From Anarhynchus alexandrinus (lineage: Eukaryota; Chordata; Aves; Charadriiformes; Charadriidae): a stretch of 64,000 nucleotides of DNA. The notes under the pieces were generated by a model. The model was not told the origin of the DNA. It made no database searches and saw nothing but the letters and a program-made list of their open reading frames with translations. The DNA lies in the NCBI GenBank assembly GCA_008711295.1, contig VUYV01000333.1:434647-498646 (forward strand), written 5' to 3'. Position 1 is the stretch's first letter. Each line of letters begins with the position of its first letter. The position numbers and the translations under genes are program-made. Below are positions 27,541 through 41,150 of the stretch, piece by piece.

Positions 27541-30500
27541 CAGCGACTCCTTCGGCTGGGAAGGCGGCCGCAGGGGTCACTGAGCACGCGCTTCGCCTCC
27601 CCCGGGCAGCCCTGCAGCGCCCGGGTGCGGAGCTCGAGGGTGCAGTGTCCTTGCTGGGGACCAGCCCGTGAAGCATCGCTCAGCACACACCAGCAGCTGA
27701 CAAGTTCTGTGGAGGCGGGTGAGCTCCACAGCCACCAGCCTCTTATCGGAGCAGACAGGACCAGGGAGACTCCGCTGCTGCAAACGCCATCCCTCCCCAG
27801 ACTGCAGCAGACCTATTTTTCCGTGCCCACTGTCAGACTGGGGGAAGCTACAGGGTAATTAGGCAGATAAGCTGGGGGGTGTGGAAGCTGGGGACGGAGG
27901 GCTGGTCCCAAGGCTGTGCCCCACAGAAGGTCCAGCAGAGCGCCAAAGGGGGGCTGGCTGTTCCATGAGCTACAACCCTGGGGCAGCAGTGCCGCTGCCG
28001 TTCTCCTCTCCCAACTCAGCCAGTACCGTGGAAGTTGCCCGAAAACACAGGAAAGGCTGAGCCCCAACTGGAAGCTGCAAACGCTAAAGTACTTTCCAGG
28101 TTTGAGCCTTAAAGATGCTTCCCCCTGCGAGCACAGGGACTGCAGAAAGGATGAGGAGGCAGGAACAGGGCTCCCTTTACCACAAGGACCAGCAGCCTGC
28201 GCCTTCCTCCTTCGTGGCTTCCACTGGTCTCTCTGAAAGGGACATAGGACGGAGGTTTCTTATGCAGCTTCCCAAACGAGGAAGCGTGCCAGAAAAACCC
28301 AGTGTCAGTCTGGTGTCTGCTCATTGCGATTCCGCAGAGCGGGGAGAAAGGCAAAGACTGATATGGGTTTCTGATTCACAGGTTTTATAAACAAATATCA
28401 CAGGAGGCTGCGAAACTCGCTGGGGAAGGAAGCACAAATCACGCTTCCCACTGCTCAGGTATGGCAGGAAACTGCTTATTATCATACACAGGGTTTCCCA
28501 TTTTTTAGTCTAATGGCAACATAATGGGCTGCTTTTACAATTTGCTTTCTGTGAGCAAGAATTTACTTGTCCAGAACTGCAGCAGCCTGGCATTTACTGC
28601 CAGAGGAGACTGTTGGCACGGAAATGACCCCGAGAGCGCTAAAACAGGAGCTGAGACATTAGCCCATGTACCTCTCCAGTCTTTAATCACAGGTGTTGGT
28701 TGTGAAGCTATATTTGAATTAGTCTTCCAAGCAATCAATCTGTTTTCCATGCACCTCCCCACTGCATTGCCCGTCTGTTCATGGCAGAGAGCTGCTACCG
28801 AGCAGTTTGCCATGTCTGGTTTTGGATGGGAGAGGCGATTTTGTGTTTCAGAAGCTGGGAGACACAACGGGAGATGCTCCCAGCTTGCGGTGGGGTCTAT
28901 CCCAGCAGCAGCTCACGCCTACACAAATCGCCTGGCCAAGCAGAAACAGGCGCGATGCAGAGGATGGCGACAGGAGGTCTATATAATTTTTATGGCAGCA
29001 GCCTGGGGGCCCAAAAGGGAATACCCTCCACACACAGCTCCGCACACATACTGCTTTCAGTGGCAAACTCGGCTCTTCTCTGGTAAGGAAATGGGAGGAG
29101 GTACTGCCTGCAGTTCCTTCACCCTGGGACTTTCTCCAGCTGCTGATGTTTCATCCTTCCTCCCAGCCCACTCGTAAACATGGGTATCTGCAGAGGGGAA
29201 ACACCGGACCCGTCCCTCCCCGCTGCTAAGCAGAAAGCCACCTGCCTCGTGCTTGTGCTGGCCAGTGAAAGTGAAAACAACAACAACGTATTTTACTCAT
29301 CCATGAAAGGGAAAGTTCCTTACCCCAGGCGAGGGCTGCACGAGGCCGTGCAGTACACTCCGGGAGTCACTCGGAGAGCAGCCGGTGGTGAGAACCGAGC
29401 ACAGGGCCACACGTTTGTAGGATACTTGACAAACCCTCCGACACGCGTCCCTGGCAGGTCTGGCTAATGTCACCCTGCGGAGACCCACCTAACACAGCAC
29501 AGCGCCTGATTCTGTCCTCACCTATCCCATGGACAAACTGGGAAGTGACTTGATCAAAGCTGCTGAATTTACATGAGACAAGGCCAAAACGAGGGGACTG
29601 AAGCTCCCAGAGCCCCACACAGGAACAGCCGGGAGAGGCACCATCCCAAGCACAAAGGACAGCAGAGTTCAAGATGAGCAATAACGAGTGTTATTCTTTC
29701 AGCTGACAAACTGCGCTCACAGCCCAAAGGCAACCTCAGCCGCGTATTTTCTGCTATTACCCAACGTCTTCCTATAGAGCCGAGCGCTCGCTCGCCCCAC
29801 ACGACTAGGTGGTGCCCTGGTGTGTCACCCCAGCACCAAACCTCATCCTCCCCAAGCAGTCCCCAGCTGGTTTCACCTGTTTCTAGGACAGATGCAGCTT
29901 CCACATTTCTACTTCCATTTTGTAAAAATTGGGCAGTATAGGGAAGGGGCAGGAAGTATGGGGAAAAACAAAAAGGAAAAATTAAAAGTTAAATGTTAAG
30001 ATTTTAAGTACTAGAGGAAGTCAGAGACATTCCTTTGACTTTGTAGGTACACTAGTAACCACACACAATGAAGCAAGTATTGCCTTGAGATTGTCACATA
30101 CATTGAAGTAGGAGAAAGCCTAACTCAACAAGTGCTTGCTCCCATGTTTCCTTTTCATGGGTTTTAAACACCTATTTTGTTTAAGCATGGTCACACAATG
30201 GCTGCAGGATAGCCAGGGGGTAATTTTTGATTAGTAGGTAAAAGTAGCAATCCAGCTATTTGTCCACAAGCTGCTGGAAACCCCTTGAGATTTGTGAGAT
30301 TTCTTCTCTACCTGTTACCTGGTTTCTCCCAGTTGACAGCTGGTCCCTTCCAGGGTCAGTCCTGGTGACTGCCAGCATCCAGGGATGGGACACGGCAGGA
30401 ACCACGAGTCCTCAGACACTCCTTCTTCCACTCTCACCCCCACCAGTTGTCCCAGCTCACCAGCAGCCAGCCAGGGCAGGCCCAGGGCTGCAGGACAGGG

Positions 30501-33500
30501 TTTATAAAGACTTCAGTGAGTTAATAATGAACTCACCTGTACCTGGATAAGAGATGTGTGTTTCCAATTAGTGCTGCTCTGCTCTCCTAAGTGGGCTTAA
30601 TCATCCCATAGCCTCGGAGACCCTCCGGCACGCTCCAGCAATCTCTTACTCCTTCTGCTTTCAGCTGTTCGCGGGGGTTTGTCTTAAAACAGCTGTTTCA
30701 GGAAAGGCTGTTTCTCAGCTCTTTTTATTTGTTGCTCCACTATAATTACGCTGACAATAACACTTAGCCTTATGATAGCACTCTTCATTTTCTGATTGCT
30801 TCCTGAACACCAGCTAATAACACTGGCTTTGTGCTTCTTGCTCAGGAAAGAGCAGGTATTTTCTAACAGAAAGGCTGTTACTTTACATTAACAGTACAGC
30901 AAAGACTGAACAAGAGGGAGCACGAGGCACCCGTGTTTCCACACAGCCTGTGCTGAAAAGAAAAATGTTCTACTCCCAAGTACAGTAGCCTTCGCCCTTT
31001 TGGGCAGAAGCAGCGTGGCCCCGTCACCGTCCCACTGGCAACGCAAACACGAATTCCTCTCTGAAATCAGCTGTTGCCTCCTCACCGGGTCATGAGTAAT
31101 TTCCACTCCAGTTGTGACTCAGTTGACTGGAAACTCTGCCTGAGTAAGAACTGGATGTCTTACTTGTGGCTCTCCAACCCTCCTGAAGTTTCCCTCCGTG
31201 GAGCCCGTGGGGGGGCAGCCCAGCGCTGGCACCGCCTCGGGGGCTGGCAGGGCCACCGCGGGACCGGGCACCCGCGGCAGCACCCGCTCATCTGCCTCTC
31301 TGCAACCAAACATCGTGGAAAGTGGGAAACTCTTCCAAAGACGAGCCATCGTGCCTGTCGCTAGCGAGCAGCACGCGTGTCTGCATCGCCAGCAGAAAAG
31401 CAGCCCAATTACATCCTAGAAACATTTGGGGGTGCTTTGGTTTTCAACACTTTCCGCTGTTGCCCTTTGAAAAGAAAGTGTTTGTATAAATAACAGCAGA
31501 TGCTTTTCAAAATAGCTCATCTCCCAGCCAGTGTTTAGCAATAGAAATGAGCAAAGATAAAACAGTTGCATATGATGTGAGAAACACAGCAGATGGGTTT
31601 GCGGGGAGGAGCAGGGCAGCCTGCGCCGTGCCAGCGCGCGCGGCCTCTCTCGCTGCCTGCCTGCACAGACTGCAGCGCGCGGGGCGGCAGCAGCCCCCTC
31701 CTGCCGCTCGGCACCACCACAAACCTGCCCGTGGGGCTGCGGGTGTTTCGCCCGCTCGTTGCAGCGTTAGTGAGGGTGTCTGGGCGCGAGGCGCTGGCTC
31801 GGCACGGCGAGATACGGTGCCGGCGCCTGTGGAGCCCATCGCACGCGTCTCGGACCCCTCTGCTGTGGCTCTGCCCGGGGGCAGTGGCTGCGCGGGACCC
31901 TTCGTCCCGCTGCGTGGCAAGTGCTGTCCCCCCCGTCCCGAGCGCTCCTTGGGAAGCACGGCCAACCCCGCCGCGCAGCTGCAGCCTTCCCCGCGCCCTT
32001 CGCCGGTCACCCGGGTGCAGGTTTGCAAAACTCATAACTGAGCCCAGAAGGTGGGAAATGGAGCATTTCCTAAAAGCACTGTTTGGTAATAATTTCCATA
32101 TTACAAGGAAACGCGTAATGACTGAACTCCCGCTGAGGCACGGCTATTTTAATGGCTGCCTCTGCAAAGAGAAGCTTTACCTGGGGACAGGCTCGTGCCT
32201 GGCACTGCTTTGTGACCAACTGCATGGAACGGCGGCTCCTCTCCCCGCATTAACATGCAAAACCTTCAAGATCTTTTCCTTCAACTCACAAGCCTTCAGA
32301 ACACACGCAGCCATTTGTTCTCATACACAGTGCTTTGGTGTCCTTCTCTATTTGCCACCAAAACCTCTTGCTTTCCACAGGCGTCCCCACTGGCATATGA
32401 CAAACTCTTGTATGGGACCATGATGATGGTGTAGGTGTAGGACTGACCGCGGGGAAGATTAAGGTCTCACGGACTAAAGTTGTACCGGCATTTATGCCAG
32501 GCAATGCCAAGTATTGGGAAAAAAGCTGAACCCACTGACCTCCCAGCAGACAGCCCAGCAACGGCCTGAGCAGTGTTGGGGCAAACAGCCGGGTTTTGGG
32601 TCACCTAGTTGCTTGGCTTCCCACTAAAACGGGCGGGTGGACGTCGGACTGAGCCCCACTCAGGCAGGGCCAGCGAGGAGCAGGTCGCCAGCGCTGTAGC
32701 TGCATGGTGGGGAGGGCGGGAGCGAAGCTGTGCTCCCAGGGCTGCTCTCCCAAGGAAGCGGCGTGCCGGGGGTGGGGGATTTATCTGCCAGGAGATCTCA
32801 CACTTACTCAAAACAGCCAGGAAGTCTCCCAAGAGCTGCCGTCCCATCTGATACACCAGAATGTGTACCGAGCTCGTGGGGTGACTGCGGCCAGTTCTTA
32901 GAGTTACCTTAATAACACAAAACTCCGCTCGTATTTCCAGAGTTACAGAAACCACAAAGATATCAGACCATTTAATCGCTTGTTTTACTGCCTGCGCTGT
33001 ATGTTGCGGTGAGGTGCCGCATACCAGACTGACGGGTTCTCGCTGATGGCTCCTGTCACCGCCGCGCGCTGCTGCCGGGGCACGTCCCCGGGAGGGAGCC
33101 AGGGCTCCCCGTCCCCACCAGCAGCTCCTTTGCTCCTCCGCTGGGCTCTGTGCCCTCCAGCCCTCGCAGCGAGCGGAGCCTTCCCACCCCGCAGGTGTCC
33201 CGGCAGCCCGCACACAGGGGTTTTCCATTGAGGTTTGATGCAGAATGAGAATGACTAATATCTTGCACTTGCTAAGAAATGTCCTCGGTGTGGTTCTTCC
33301 AGTGTCACCACGTCTCCTCTGAGCACGGTGACTTGCGCTGTGGCCGGCACATCCCTACAGAGCAAACCGCTGAGCTGCCTGCCCACCGCCCTCCCCCTGG
33401 CAAACCTGTGGTGCCTTTAGCTGAGCACTGCTGGTGGCAAGGACACGGGCTGGGACGGATGTTCTTCTTGGGCCGTGAGCGAGCGAGTGGTGCCAGCAGC

Positions 33501-35829
33501 AAACTTCATGACCCTGAAGCAAGGAGAGGGCCGCTCCCTCAGACTCATCTCTCCCATGTCTCCCAGAGCGGTGGCTGCTCTGTCTCCATCCGCGCCGGCT
33601 CCGAGCTGCGCTCCCATGCCATCCCAGCAGCAGGTGCCCTCCAGCCCCACAACTTGGGCAAAGAGATGGGCTGAGGTGGGCTCTGCTTGCAGACCCTGGG
33701 ATCACCTCCTCCTAGCGATGCCCATGGCTGCTTGCCTGGAGCTAACCGATCCGCCTTGTACAGTAACGTATGCGGCCAGTGCTGCTTTTTCCTCCCTGGT
33801 GGGCAGGAACTGGGAGCTGGCTGTGGGTCTGCAGGGGCCACTGGAGCCCAGCAGTGACCATGGCGCTGCGTCCTGGTCCACACTTTAAATTGGGTGTGAA
33901 AACATGGGAGAGAGGAGCCAGCAGACTTCCATCTGCCCTGAACATCTTCTCTTGGGTTGAGACTTGAGAAGACTAGAACTGCTCTAAGGGGCATTAAAAA
34001 TGAGGTAATCGCAGCTTTGAAATATCCACGTGGGAAAACGGCACCACGCGGACGAGGCAGTTTTGGACAGCAGAGCACCACACGGCACCTGGGAGCTGGA
34101 GCCAGGACTCACAGCAAAAGCGGGATGCAGCCCTTTGACAGCGCGCACCCGCCGCTCTTGGGCAATGTTAGGGAGGACTGCGGCTTCTCCACCCTTTAAA
34201 ACACGACGACTGACCCACTCCCTCAAAGATGTGCCGCAGCACGGCCGGGCTGGACCCACGGGGCACCAGGCAGGGCAGCGAGCTCCCCCCTTCCAAACCT
34301 GGGTCCGGAGCAGGTCCGTTTCCAGCAAAGGCCCCCGAACGACATCGCTGAGCCTCTGCTCCCCGGGACAGCACGGCCTTCCAGGCTGCAGCTCAAGGCG
34401 GCCATAAATCGCCCATTTGTCAGTGGCCTTGCTATTCTGAGAGCCAATTACCATGTTTGCCTTGGGTATCCAAGGAACCTGAAACGCTGCGATTTATCCT
34501 CGCACGGCGTTATCTGCCGTGGACCCTTGGCCACGTGCTCGTCAGGACGGCAGTAACGGGGCTGCCCTGAAGATCCTTCCTGCCTTAATGACTGCGGAGC
34601 ACGGCGCGAGGCCACGGCGATGCCAGGCAGGCAAGGGGGGACAGGATTTCCTCCATAAATTAAACTTCCACGAGATAAGGAAATCAAACACTTGCCGGTG
34701 TGCAGCAAACTGCTTCGTAAAGGGGCAGCACTTGTCGATGGGTCTGTCTTCTCCGGGCACAGCTCTTCTCCCTGCTCAGCCGAGCGCTGAGTTTTGGGGA
34801 CGAGGACCAGCTCAAGAGATATGGCAGCCGTCCCTCCTGGAGGGGGCATGTGCTCGCAGCTGGGGCGATGCAAACCCCGCGGGGCCTGGACTCCATCCTG
34901 CCACCTAATAATGGCAGTTACATATATGTAAAAGTCTATCTCTTTATGTATATGTGTGTGTCCCACCCAGCTCTTAGCCCAGGTGCCCTCCCCGTGCCCT
35001 GCTCGCACGGGTCCCACTGCTGCTGGCGTGGTCCCGGGGAGGCTCCCGGGCTTCCCCCGCTCCATCCCCACACAGAAACCTCAAGCGAGCGCGATTTGCA
35101 TTTCCCGCTGCCAAACGAGCGCAGCCCAGCTCAGCGATTTCACCCCCACGCGTTTGAAGCGGAGCGGAAATGGTGAGGAGCTGAGGAGATGGAAACACTA
35201 ATGCTTTATCTCACCGTGCTTCCAGACATGCATTTCTTCAGCAAAAAAAAATGTACTGATTGTGCCATCCCACCTCCCGTAAACACGGCCATCCCATCGC
35301 CTCGCAGCTCCTTCTGCGGCTCTGAGGTGCTGTAAAGCTGCACAAAGTAGGCACTAAATCTTATTCTTAGGCCAGTAAGAAATGTTGCGTTATCATTTAG
35401 CCAGCAATATGCTCGGCTGAAATTCCCTTACGCTGTAGCGTAAGTGTGTTGCGATTCCTCCCGCGCTAACCTGTCGTACAGGCAAACTCCACATACGTCG
35501 TTATGAGACTCTGAAACTGTGTATTGAAGCAAGTGTTTAAGAACAATTTATTTCCCTAAAAATCAGGGCAGCAATCTTGGCAATGAATGTCATTAGAAAA
35601 GCTGTTTTCTACTACAATGAGATCTGTGTGTGTTTTGCCACAAACAGTCAGTAAAGAAAAATAAATCCCTTTTTTTTTCCCCTAAGGAACCAAAAAACAT
35701 CTCTTGAGTTAATTGTAGAACAAAAGAGGCCTTGATTTCTGCTGTACATCATGGAAAGGGCTGGATCCAAATATATATAAATTAAAAATAAAAAGGTATA
35801 AACAATGCTTCCTTCCTAAAGAGCCTCCC

Positions 35830-36290
35830 CGGTGAGCCTGGACCCTCTGCCTCCGGCTCATCTTCCTGTTTGCGGCGGCTGCTCCGGCGCGGAGCCGAGC
35901 TCCCGGGGAGGCTCTGGGCACTCTGTGCCCTCTCAGCACCGCTGCCCTGCAAAACGGTTTGTTTTCAGTAGCATCTCTGATCAAATAAAGCCCAAAAGTT
36001 TTTCCTTCCTCCCCAGCACCTCCGTTTGTGACCGTCCTTCGTTTTCTGTCGCGGGAAGCTGTTGCTGCCCGGCTGCGCGGGACGGGCACAGCAGCCGCCT
36101 GCCGTGGCGGCACCGCGGGGATGTACCGCAGGACGGGACCGAACCTCCCGGCAGAGCCCGAGCCCGGGGCCCGGTGAGTGGGAGCTGCCGCTGCGGGACC
36201 CCGCGTGGGGACACGGCGGGGGTCTGGGGGACACGGGGAGCACCGGCCCCGCGGACGCCCCGCGCAGCAGCACTGCTGCGCCTCTCTTGT
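35830..36290 (+). promoter_or_regulatory. CpG-rich patch with a strong donor-like site
   Basis: GC-rich block in otherwise ordinary sequence. On the plus strand 'cccggtgagtggg' (36,171-36,183) is a near-ideal splice donor placed after CpG-rich sequence, the arrangement expected for a promoter plus short first exon. No coding exon can be attached to it. It may be a remote 5' exon of plus-strand ADORA3, a non-coding RNA start, or coincidence. Confidence 0.25.
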
Positions 36291-37123
36291 TTTGGAGTCA
36301 TCGGCTCCTGCGCCTTCAGAAAGGGCCTGTGGGGTTTCATTTGTTCATTTCCATGCGAGTTACTGTTCCTCGGGGGAAAGCCTCTGCTTCCACCTCCCAG
36401 AGGATTACTGCAGCCACAGGACCAAATCCCTCTGCTCATTACACCCATGTAAATCTGGAGTAAATCCTTTTAAGCCATTGGGGCCACTCTGGGCTTACCC
36501 AGACGTAAATGGCCGTACTATAAATAAGACCATGGTTTGATTAGGGAACTAAAGGCAGGAAAAAAAAATCACTTAAAAGATATCCAGGGGAACTATAAGC
36601 CCCCCCTCCCAAGTAGTTATGCTGTCGATGATGAATTAGTCCGTGAATGCCAGTCAGAGAGTGAGTCATGTTTCATAAATCAATTACACAGAAATTCCCA
36701 TCCCAGAGCGCTCACCCACAGTGGGAGATTTCCACAAAACACAGCCGGTGAGAAGCCAGACCCGGGGGAAGGCGAAGGATGGAGCGAGGCACTCCCAGAG
36801 CCCACAGCCTTCGCCCTCGTGGCAACCAAATTCCAGCTGGTCCTGACCCAGGAGTCCCCAGTTCCTGAGGTGGGAGACATCCCACCGGGCTCCCACAGCT
36901 TGGGGAGCAGATGGGGTGGTAGCGGGGATGGGGAGAGCTGAGAAAGGGGCAATGGGACTCGATTAACCCCCCAGCCACTCATCAATATCCCCTGGGGGCT
37001 TCAGCAGCACCCAGACCCGCCTGCCACGTGGCTCGGAGGGGGCAGAGGAGGCACAGCGCGGCAGCAGCCCCCGGGAGCTCCTGTCCCTGCCCGGAGAGAG
37101 CCCGAGCGCTGCACGCTTCTCAC

Positions 37124-37143
37124 GCTGCTGCTGCTGCTGCTGC
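37124..37143. repeat. CTG trinucleotide repeat, about 6 units
   Basis: Short CTG/CAG microsatellite in non-coding sequence, ending in CAG. Confidence 0.9.
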
Positions 37144-38089
37144 AGCCCTGTCTGCGCAGCCATGAGCCCCACTGCCTTGTACAGGTCTTTCCCTGGGCAG
37201 AAACCAGGCATTACCAGCTCTATTACATGTAATAATAAAAATAACATTCTGCAGATGATAAGCAGCTTTCATCCCGAGAAACGACAGTGCTTTACAAGCT
37301 GCAGCGCGATCGTTTCTCCTGGAAGCTGCCCAGGGTGAAGGCGACTGTCCCCATCCAGCCCACGGCACCGCCAGGCACGGGTGAGGGTGTAAGGGAGGGT
37401 GAACTCCGGTCAAGTACGCAGAGAGTTTGGAGAGGCTGAAAATAATTCTCTAACTTGAAAGGTAGCCAGGGCAAAGGAACCAGCAGTGCTATTCAGAACG
37501 TGTTAATGGGCTTTTAAATGACAACAAATGGCCGTGCCTTCAGCTGGATGTTGGATCGAAGAGGCTGCATCTTCAATCATTTGTCTAAATTTTGGATTTT
37601 CACTCAGGAAAAAGAAAGGCGGGCGTGTATTGTTCGAAAGTGAGCAAATGCTTTGCAGACCTCTGTTTAAGCACCATGAATAGAGCTCATTTCCAGAGGG
37701 CTTTTCAGAGCCCAGCTGCAATCTCTGTGTACACCTCGGTAATACTCACCTAATCCGGGACACTTATAGGCTGAGATGCAGCTAAACATTCAAAATTAAG
37801 AATAATTCAGTGACCCCCTATTAAGCACCTATATTTATTGTGATGGAAGTTAGCGCCACACATTCCGGGCAGGGTCAGTGCAGCCCTTCTTGGAGACAAA
37901 CCGACACGGAGAAGCTGCTAAATGGGGTTTCCACCCCGTGTCCTCCATCCCTGGGTCCAGGAAGGGCGGCAGCAGCGGTGGAGCTGCCTGTGCCCAGCAG
38001 CTCGAATGCTCCAGCGGCTGCTCACCAGCAGAGCAATGGCACTCTCCTCCCTCCCTCTTTTAAGAGAAAGGGGCTACTGTAAGTTGCAG

Positions 38090-38170
38090 TCCACTGCAGT
38101 TAAATAATTTGCTGCTGGTCGAAAATAAGAGCTGGGAAAAGAGCTCAGGCCCTTGGCTCCGGCATTTCAT
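38090..38170 (-). mobile_element. MIR-like SINE remnant (weak)
   Basis: Plus-strand text 'gttaaataatttgctgctgg', 'aaaataagagctgggaaaag' and 'ctcaggcccttggctcc' follows the order of a reverse-complement MIR core (TTAAGTAACTTGCCCAAGG ... AGAGCTGGGA ... CCCAGG). It is strongly diverged. Confidence 0.45.
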
Positions 38171-38445
38171 CCTGTGCTGCCTCCCCCAGCCTTGCCATAC
38201 TTAGATGCAAAATTATCAGCAGAAGAGTTTATAAAACATCAAGACAGTTTCTCTCACATCAGCTAGACAATTTGTATAAATAGTGCCTCTTTAAAGAATC
38301 TCCTGCCGGCTCAAACCTCCCTTTCATCTCCCCGTGATTTATTTTATGCTATTTTTATAGGATTTTAAAACAATCCCTAATGAAGAGCGAGGACGGAAAG
38401 TTCTGTGCTGTGCAGAAGAGTCCTGGGTGGTGGTGGGTGCGCGGT

Positions 38446-38482
38446 GGGCACTGAGCTCCGCAGCGGGCACTGAGCTCCGCAG
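38446..38482. repeat. 19-bp tandem duplication
   Basis: The unit GGGCACTGAGCTCCGCAGC is present twice in tandem, the second copy differing only at its last base. No gene overlaps it. Confidence 0.95.
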
Positions 38483-40346
38483 GATCCCCCGTTTGCGGCC
38501 ACCTGCCAGGAGCCCGGTAACAGCCCCGCGGAGAGGCTTTCAAAAAGAAATGGTGAGATAATTTCCTCTCCTGCTACATGGGAGGTGAATGCTCAAAACT
38601 GCTGTCGCTTGGTGGGTGACATCTCTGTATCGCTGTGCAAGAACTCCTCTGGGAACAAAACATTCCAAAAAGCTGCATTTCCCAAGTGCTGCAGCACCAC
38701 TTGAAAGAGCAGAAGAAACCATCTGAGTCCTGTTTGTTCTGCAAAAGACACGGGCTAGCACCACGCCGGGCAGGCTCAGAGGAATACAGAGAAATTCTGA
38801 TTTACAGGAGCCTGGGCAGGGACAGCCCTGGGCTGGGATGGGGGAGACGGCAGCGCCGCGATGGCGCTATCCGCAGGGAAACGGGGTGGGCAGCCTGGTC
38901 CTTCGCTTTGCGAAATTGTCACTGCTGCACGAGGGAGCGATGGGGTTTGTTCAGCTCTCTGCCGCGTCGGTACCGGGACCTGGGATGGCCGCAAGCATCA
39001 GGATATCTCGCTCCGGACACAGTTTTCCTCCTCTCCTGCCAGGTTTGTGGCCCCCAAATCCTTTTGGCCCATAACTAATGGCTCAGCGGGAAAAACACAG
39101 CGTGACACAGTTCTCTCATAGCCCCGGGTACTTTGAGAGAGAGGAACAGCCTTGGGCAGGGGGAGTGGGATAACGGGGGGGAATTGCTGATCCCATGGGA
39201 CGCTTGCCATGCGGGTGAGCAGATTTGGCATCAAATGGGGTCCTGTGCCGCTTGCTCTGCCCTGGCTGTGGCTTCACCTGCTCCGTAGACACACCCAAAG
39301 AAAACCATAAAAAACTCCAATTATAATGCAATTCATTCTGAAACACACAAAAACTTCATTTTTCCAAGCCCCCGTCCCTACGTTCCTGCCCTGTTTGTAC
39401 TCGGAGTTCCGGGGACTGACACCCAGCAGCCGTTTCAAAGCTGCGGCAGCCCCGGCCCTGCTGTCCTGTGGGCAAACCCAGCGTGCCATACTGGTTTGGC
39501 AGCCCCGTCTCCCTCCCACACAGGCGCTGCGCTCCCCAACGAGCTGAGCAAGAAGAGCAAACAGAGACACTCACTCCCAGGTTTCGGGAGGTTTAAAAAT
39601 CCAAAGCCACATAATCCAGCTGAGCAAAACCACACAGGGAGCGTAAGTATCGCCCCGGTTCTTGCTCTTTTCTGAGTACAGGTTTCGCTCCCAGAGCAGC
39701 ATCTCCCTCCCGCCGGGGCGCAGGGCAGCGCAGGGCATCTCCCCCCGCTCCGGGACCCCGGCGGAGGCGGCTCTGCCTGGGCGAAGCAGGGGTGTCCGGC
39801 CGGCCCTGCCCGCAGCGAGCAGCCTCCCGGGGAAGGGACGCCATCCCCATACATGGAGACGGCTGCCGCGGGGGAGCTTCACCGGCCCCCTGGACTTAAA
39901 AGGATCGAAACTCTTCCCACAGCGGAGCAAAGCCTGCTCAGGAGAGGCACAAACCCACTCGGCAGGAAACATCCCAGGGCAGCCTCTCCCTGCTCGCCCA
40001 GCCACACTCTGGCCGTGTTTCGGCAGGTTGTCGGCGTGCGCTCGTCCCCACGGCGGAGCCCTGGGAGCGATGCCGGCTGCTCCACTCCCACTGCGGTGTC
40101 AGACGGCGGGCAGGAGGGACGGGCTGTCTCTGCAGGAGGTGCCCAGGTCACCACGCATGCTCCTTGAGAAATCAGGCAAAGCCACAGATTGCCGTCTCCC
40201 AGGAATTAAAATTCCGAGCGAACGCCAGCGGTGCAGGTTATCCCAGCGCTGCCGTGGTCCTCGCGGCATTCACACTCTTTGTTGCCACCCCGAGCTCTCC
40301 CGCTGTCACACCCGGGGCTAAGGCTGCTCGGAGGGCTGCGGTCACG

Positions 40347-40383
40347 CGTGCTGTGGGCTCCACGTGCTGTGGGCTCCACGTGC
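40347..40383. repeat. 16-bp tandem duplication carrying E-box junctions
   Basis: The 16-base unit CGTGCTGTGGGCTCCA occurs twice with a partial third copy. Each unit junction creates CACGTG, a palindromic E-box, giving two E-boxes 16 bases apart. It lies within a CpG-rich patch. Confidence 0.9.
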
Positions 40384-41084
40384 CAGCGCCGGCGGCGCAG
40401 AGGGCCGGGGGTCAGCGGGAGCAGAGGCCGGAGGGAGGGCTCCCACGCTGCTGCTCGGCCATCCGGCGGCTGCCGCGGGCACCGGTGCATCTCGCTGCAC
40501 CATCTGCCGGCTCCGGCCACTGCTGTGCTCCCCGAGTCCGGCGTTTTACACACTCTCCAGCTTTACTGCTCCGCTTTAAATAACACTCAGGACCAGCCAA
40601 GACTGAGACTGTGCGCTGCGGTTGCACTGGAGAGCAGTCGGCAGCAGATACGCGTTTGCAGCCTTTTCTGGCTGTTCGAAACACTGCGGGTGACTCACCC
40701 GGAGAATTCCCCTGATTTCCAGCACAGTTCAAGCTCGGGGAACGGGATGTGGAAGGGAAGGAGAGCTTTCCAGATCTGATTCTCCACTGACAATCTGCTT
40801 TTGACAGTGGTTGAAATCATCTTTGGAACAAAATCTGAATTCTAAAGACAGTGAACTTTGTCTTTCGGCAAAGCTGTATGTGTACCGTGTGAAGAGTTTT
40901 CTTCAGGTTTTCCCATCTGTGAGGAATACTGACAGTGTTTTTTTAACATCACTGCGTCCCCTTATCCAATGGGGTGGTGAAACAATGCCCAAATTGGAAG
41001 TTTCAGAAGGAAACCAGAAGGACCCTGCTCCTGTCCAGCCCTTCCCAGCTCACAGTGCACTCTGCCGAGACCAGATCGACCCTC

Positions 41085-41150
41085 CTCTTTCCACAGATGG
41101 GGAAACTGAGGCACAGAGCAGTGACATGACATCGGTCACCAACGCCAGGG
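41085..41150 (-). mobile_element. MIR-like SINE remnant
   Basis: The plus strand contains 'ccacagatggggaaactgag' followed by 'gcacagagcagtgacatgac' and 'ggtcacc', closely matching the reverse-complement MIR core. Flanks are not recognisable. Confidence 0.6.

Noticed and set aside
28524..29177. 217-codon plus-strand open frame
   Set aside because: Translation has no domain or family resemblance; no promoter, splice or synteny support.
29520..29575. Possible further MIR fragment
   Set aside because: Only scattered similarity to the core; not distinguishable from chance.
31593..32423. 276-codon plus-strand open frame
   Set aside because: Lies in CpG-rich sequence, no recognisable domain, overlapping long frames on the other strand, no splice context.
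39662..40321. 219-codon plus-strand open frame
   Set aside because: Arg/Pro/Ser-rich translation in a CpG patch with equally long frames in other phases.
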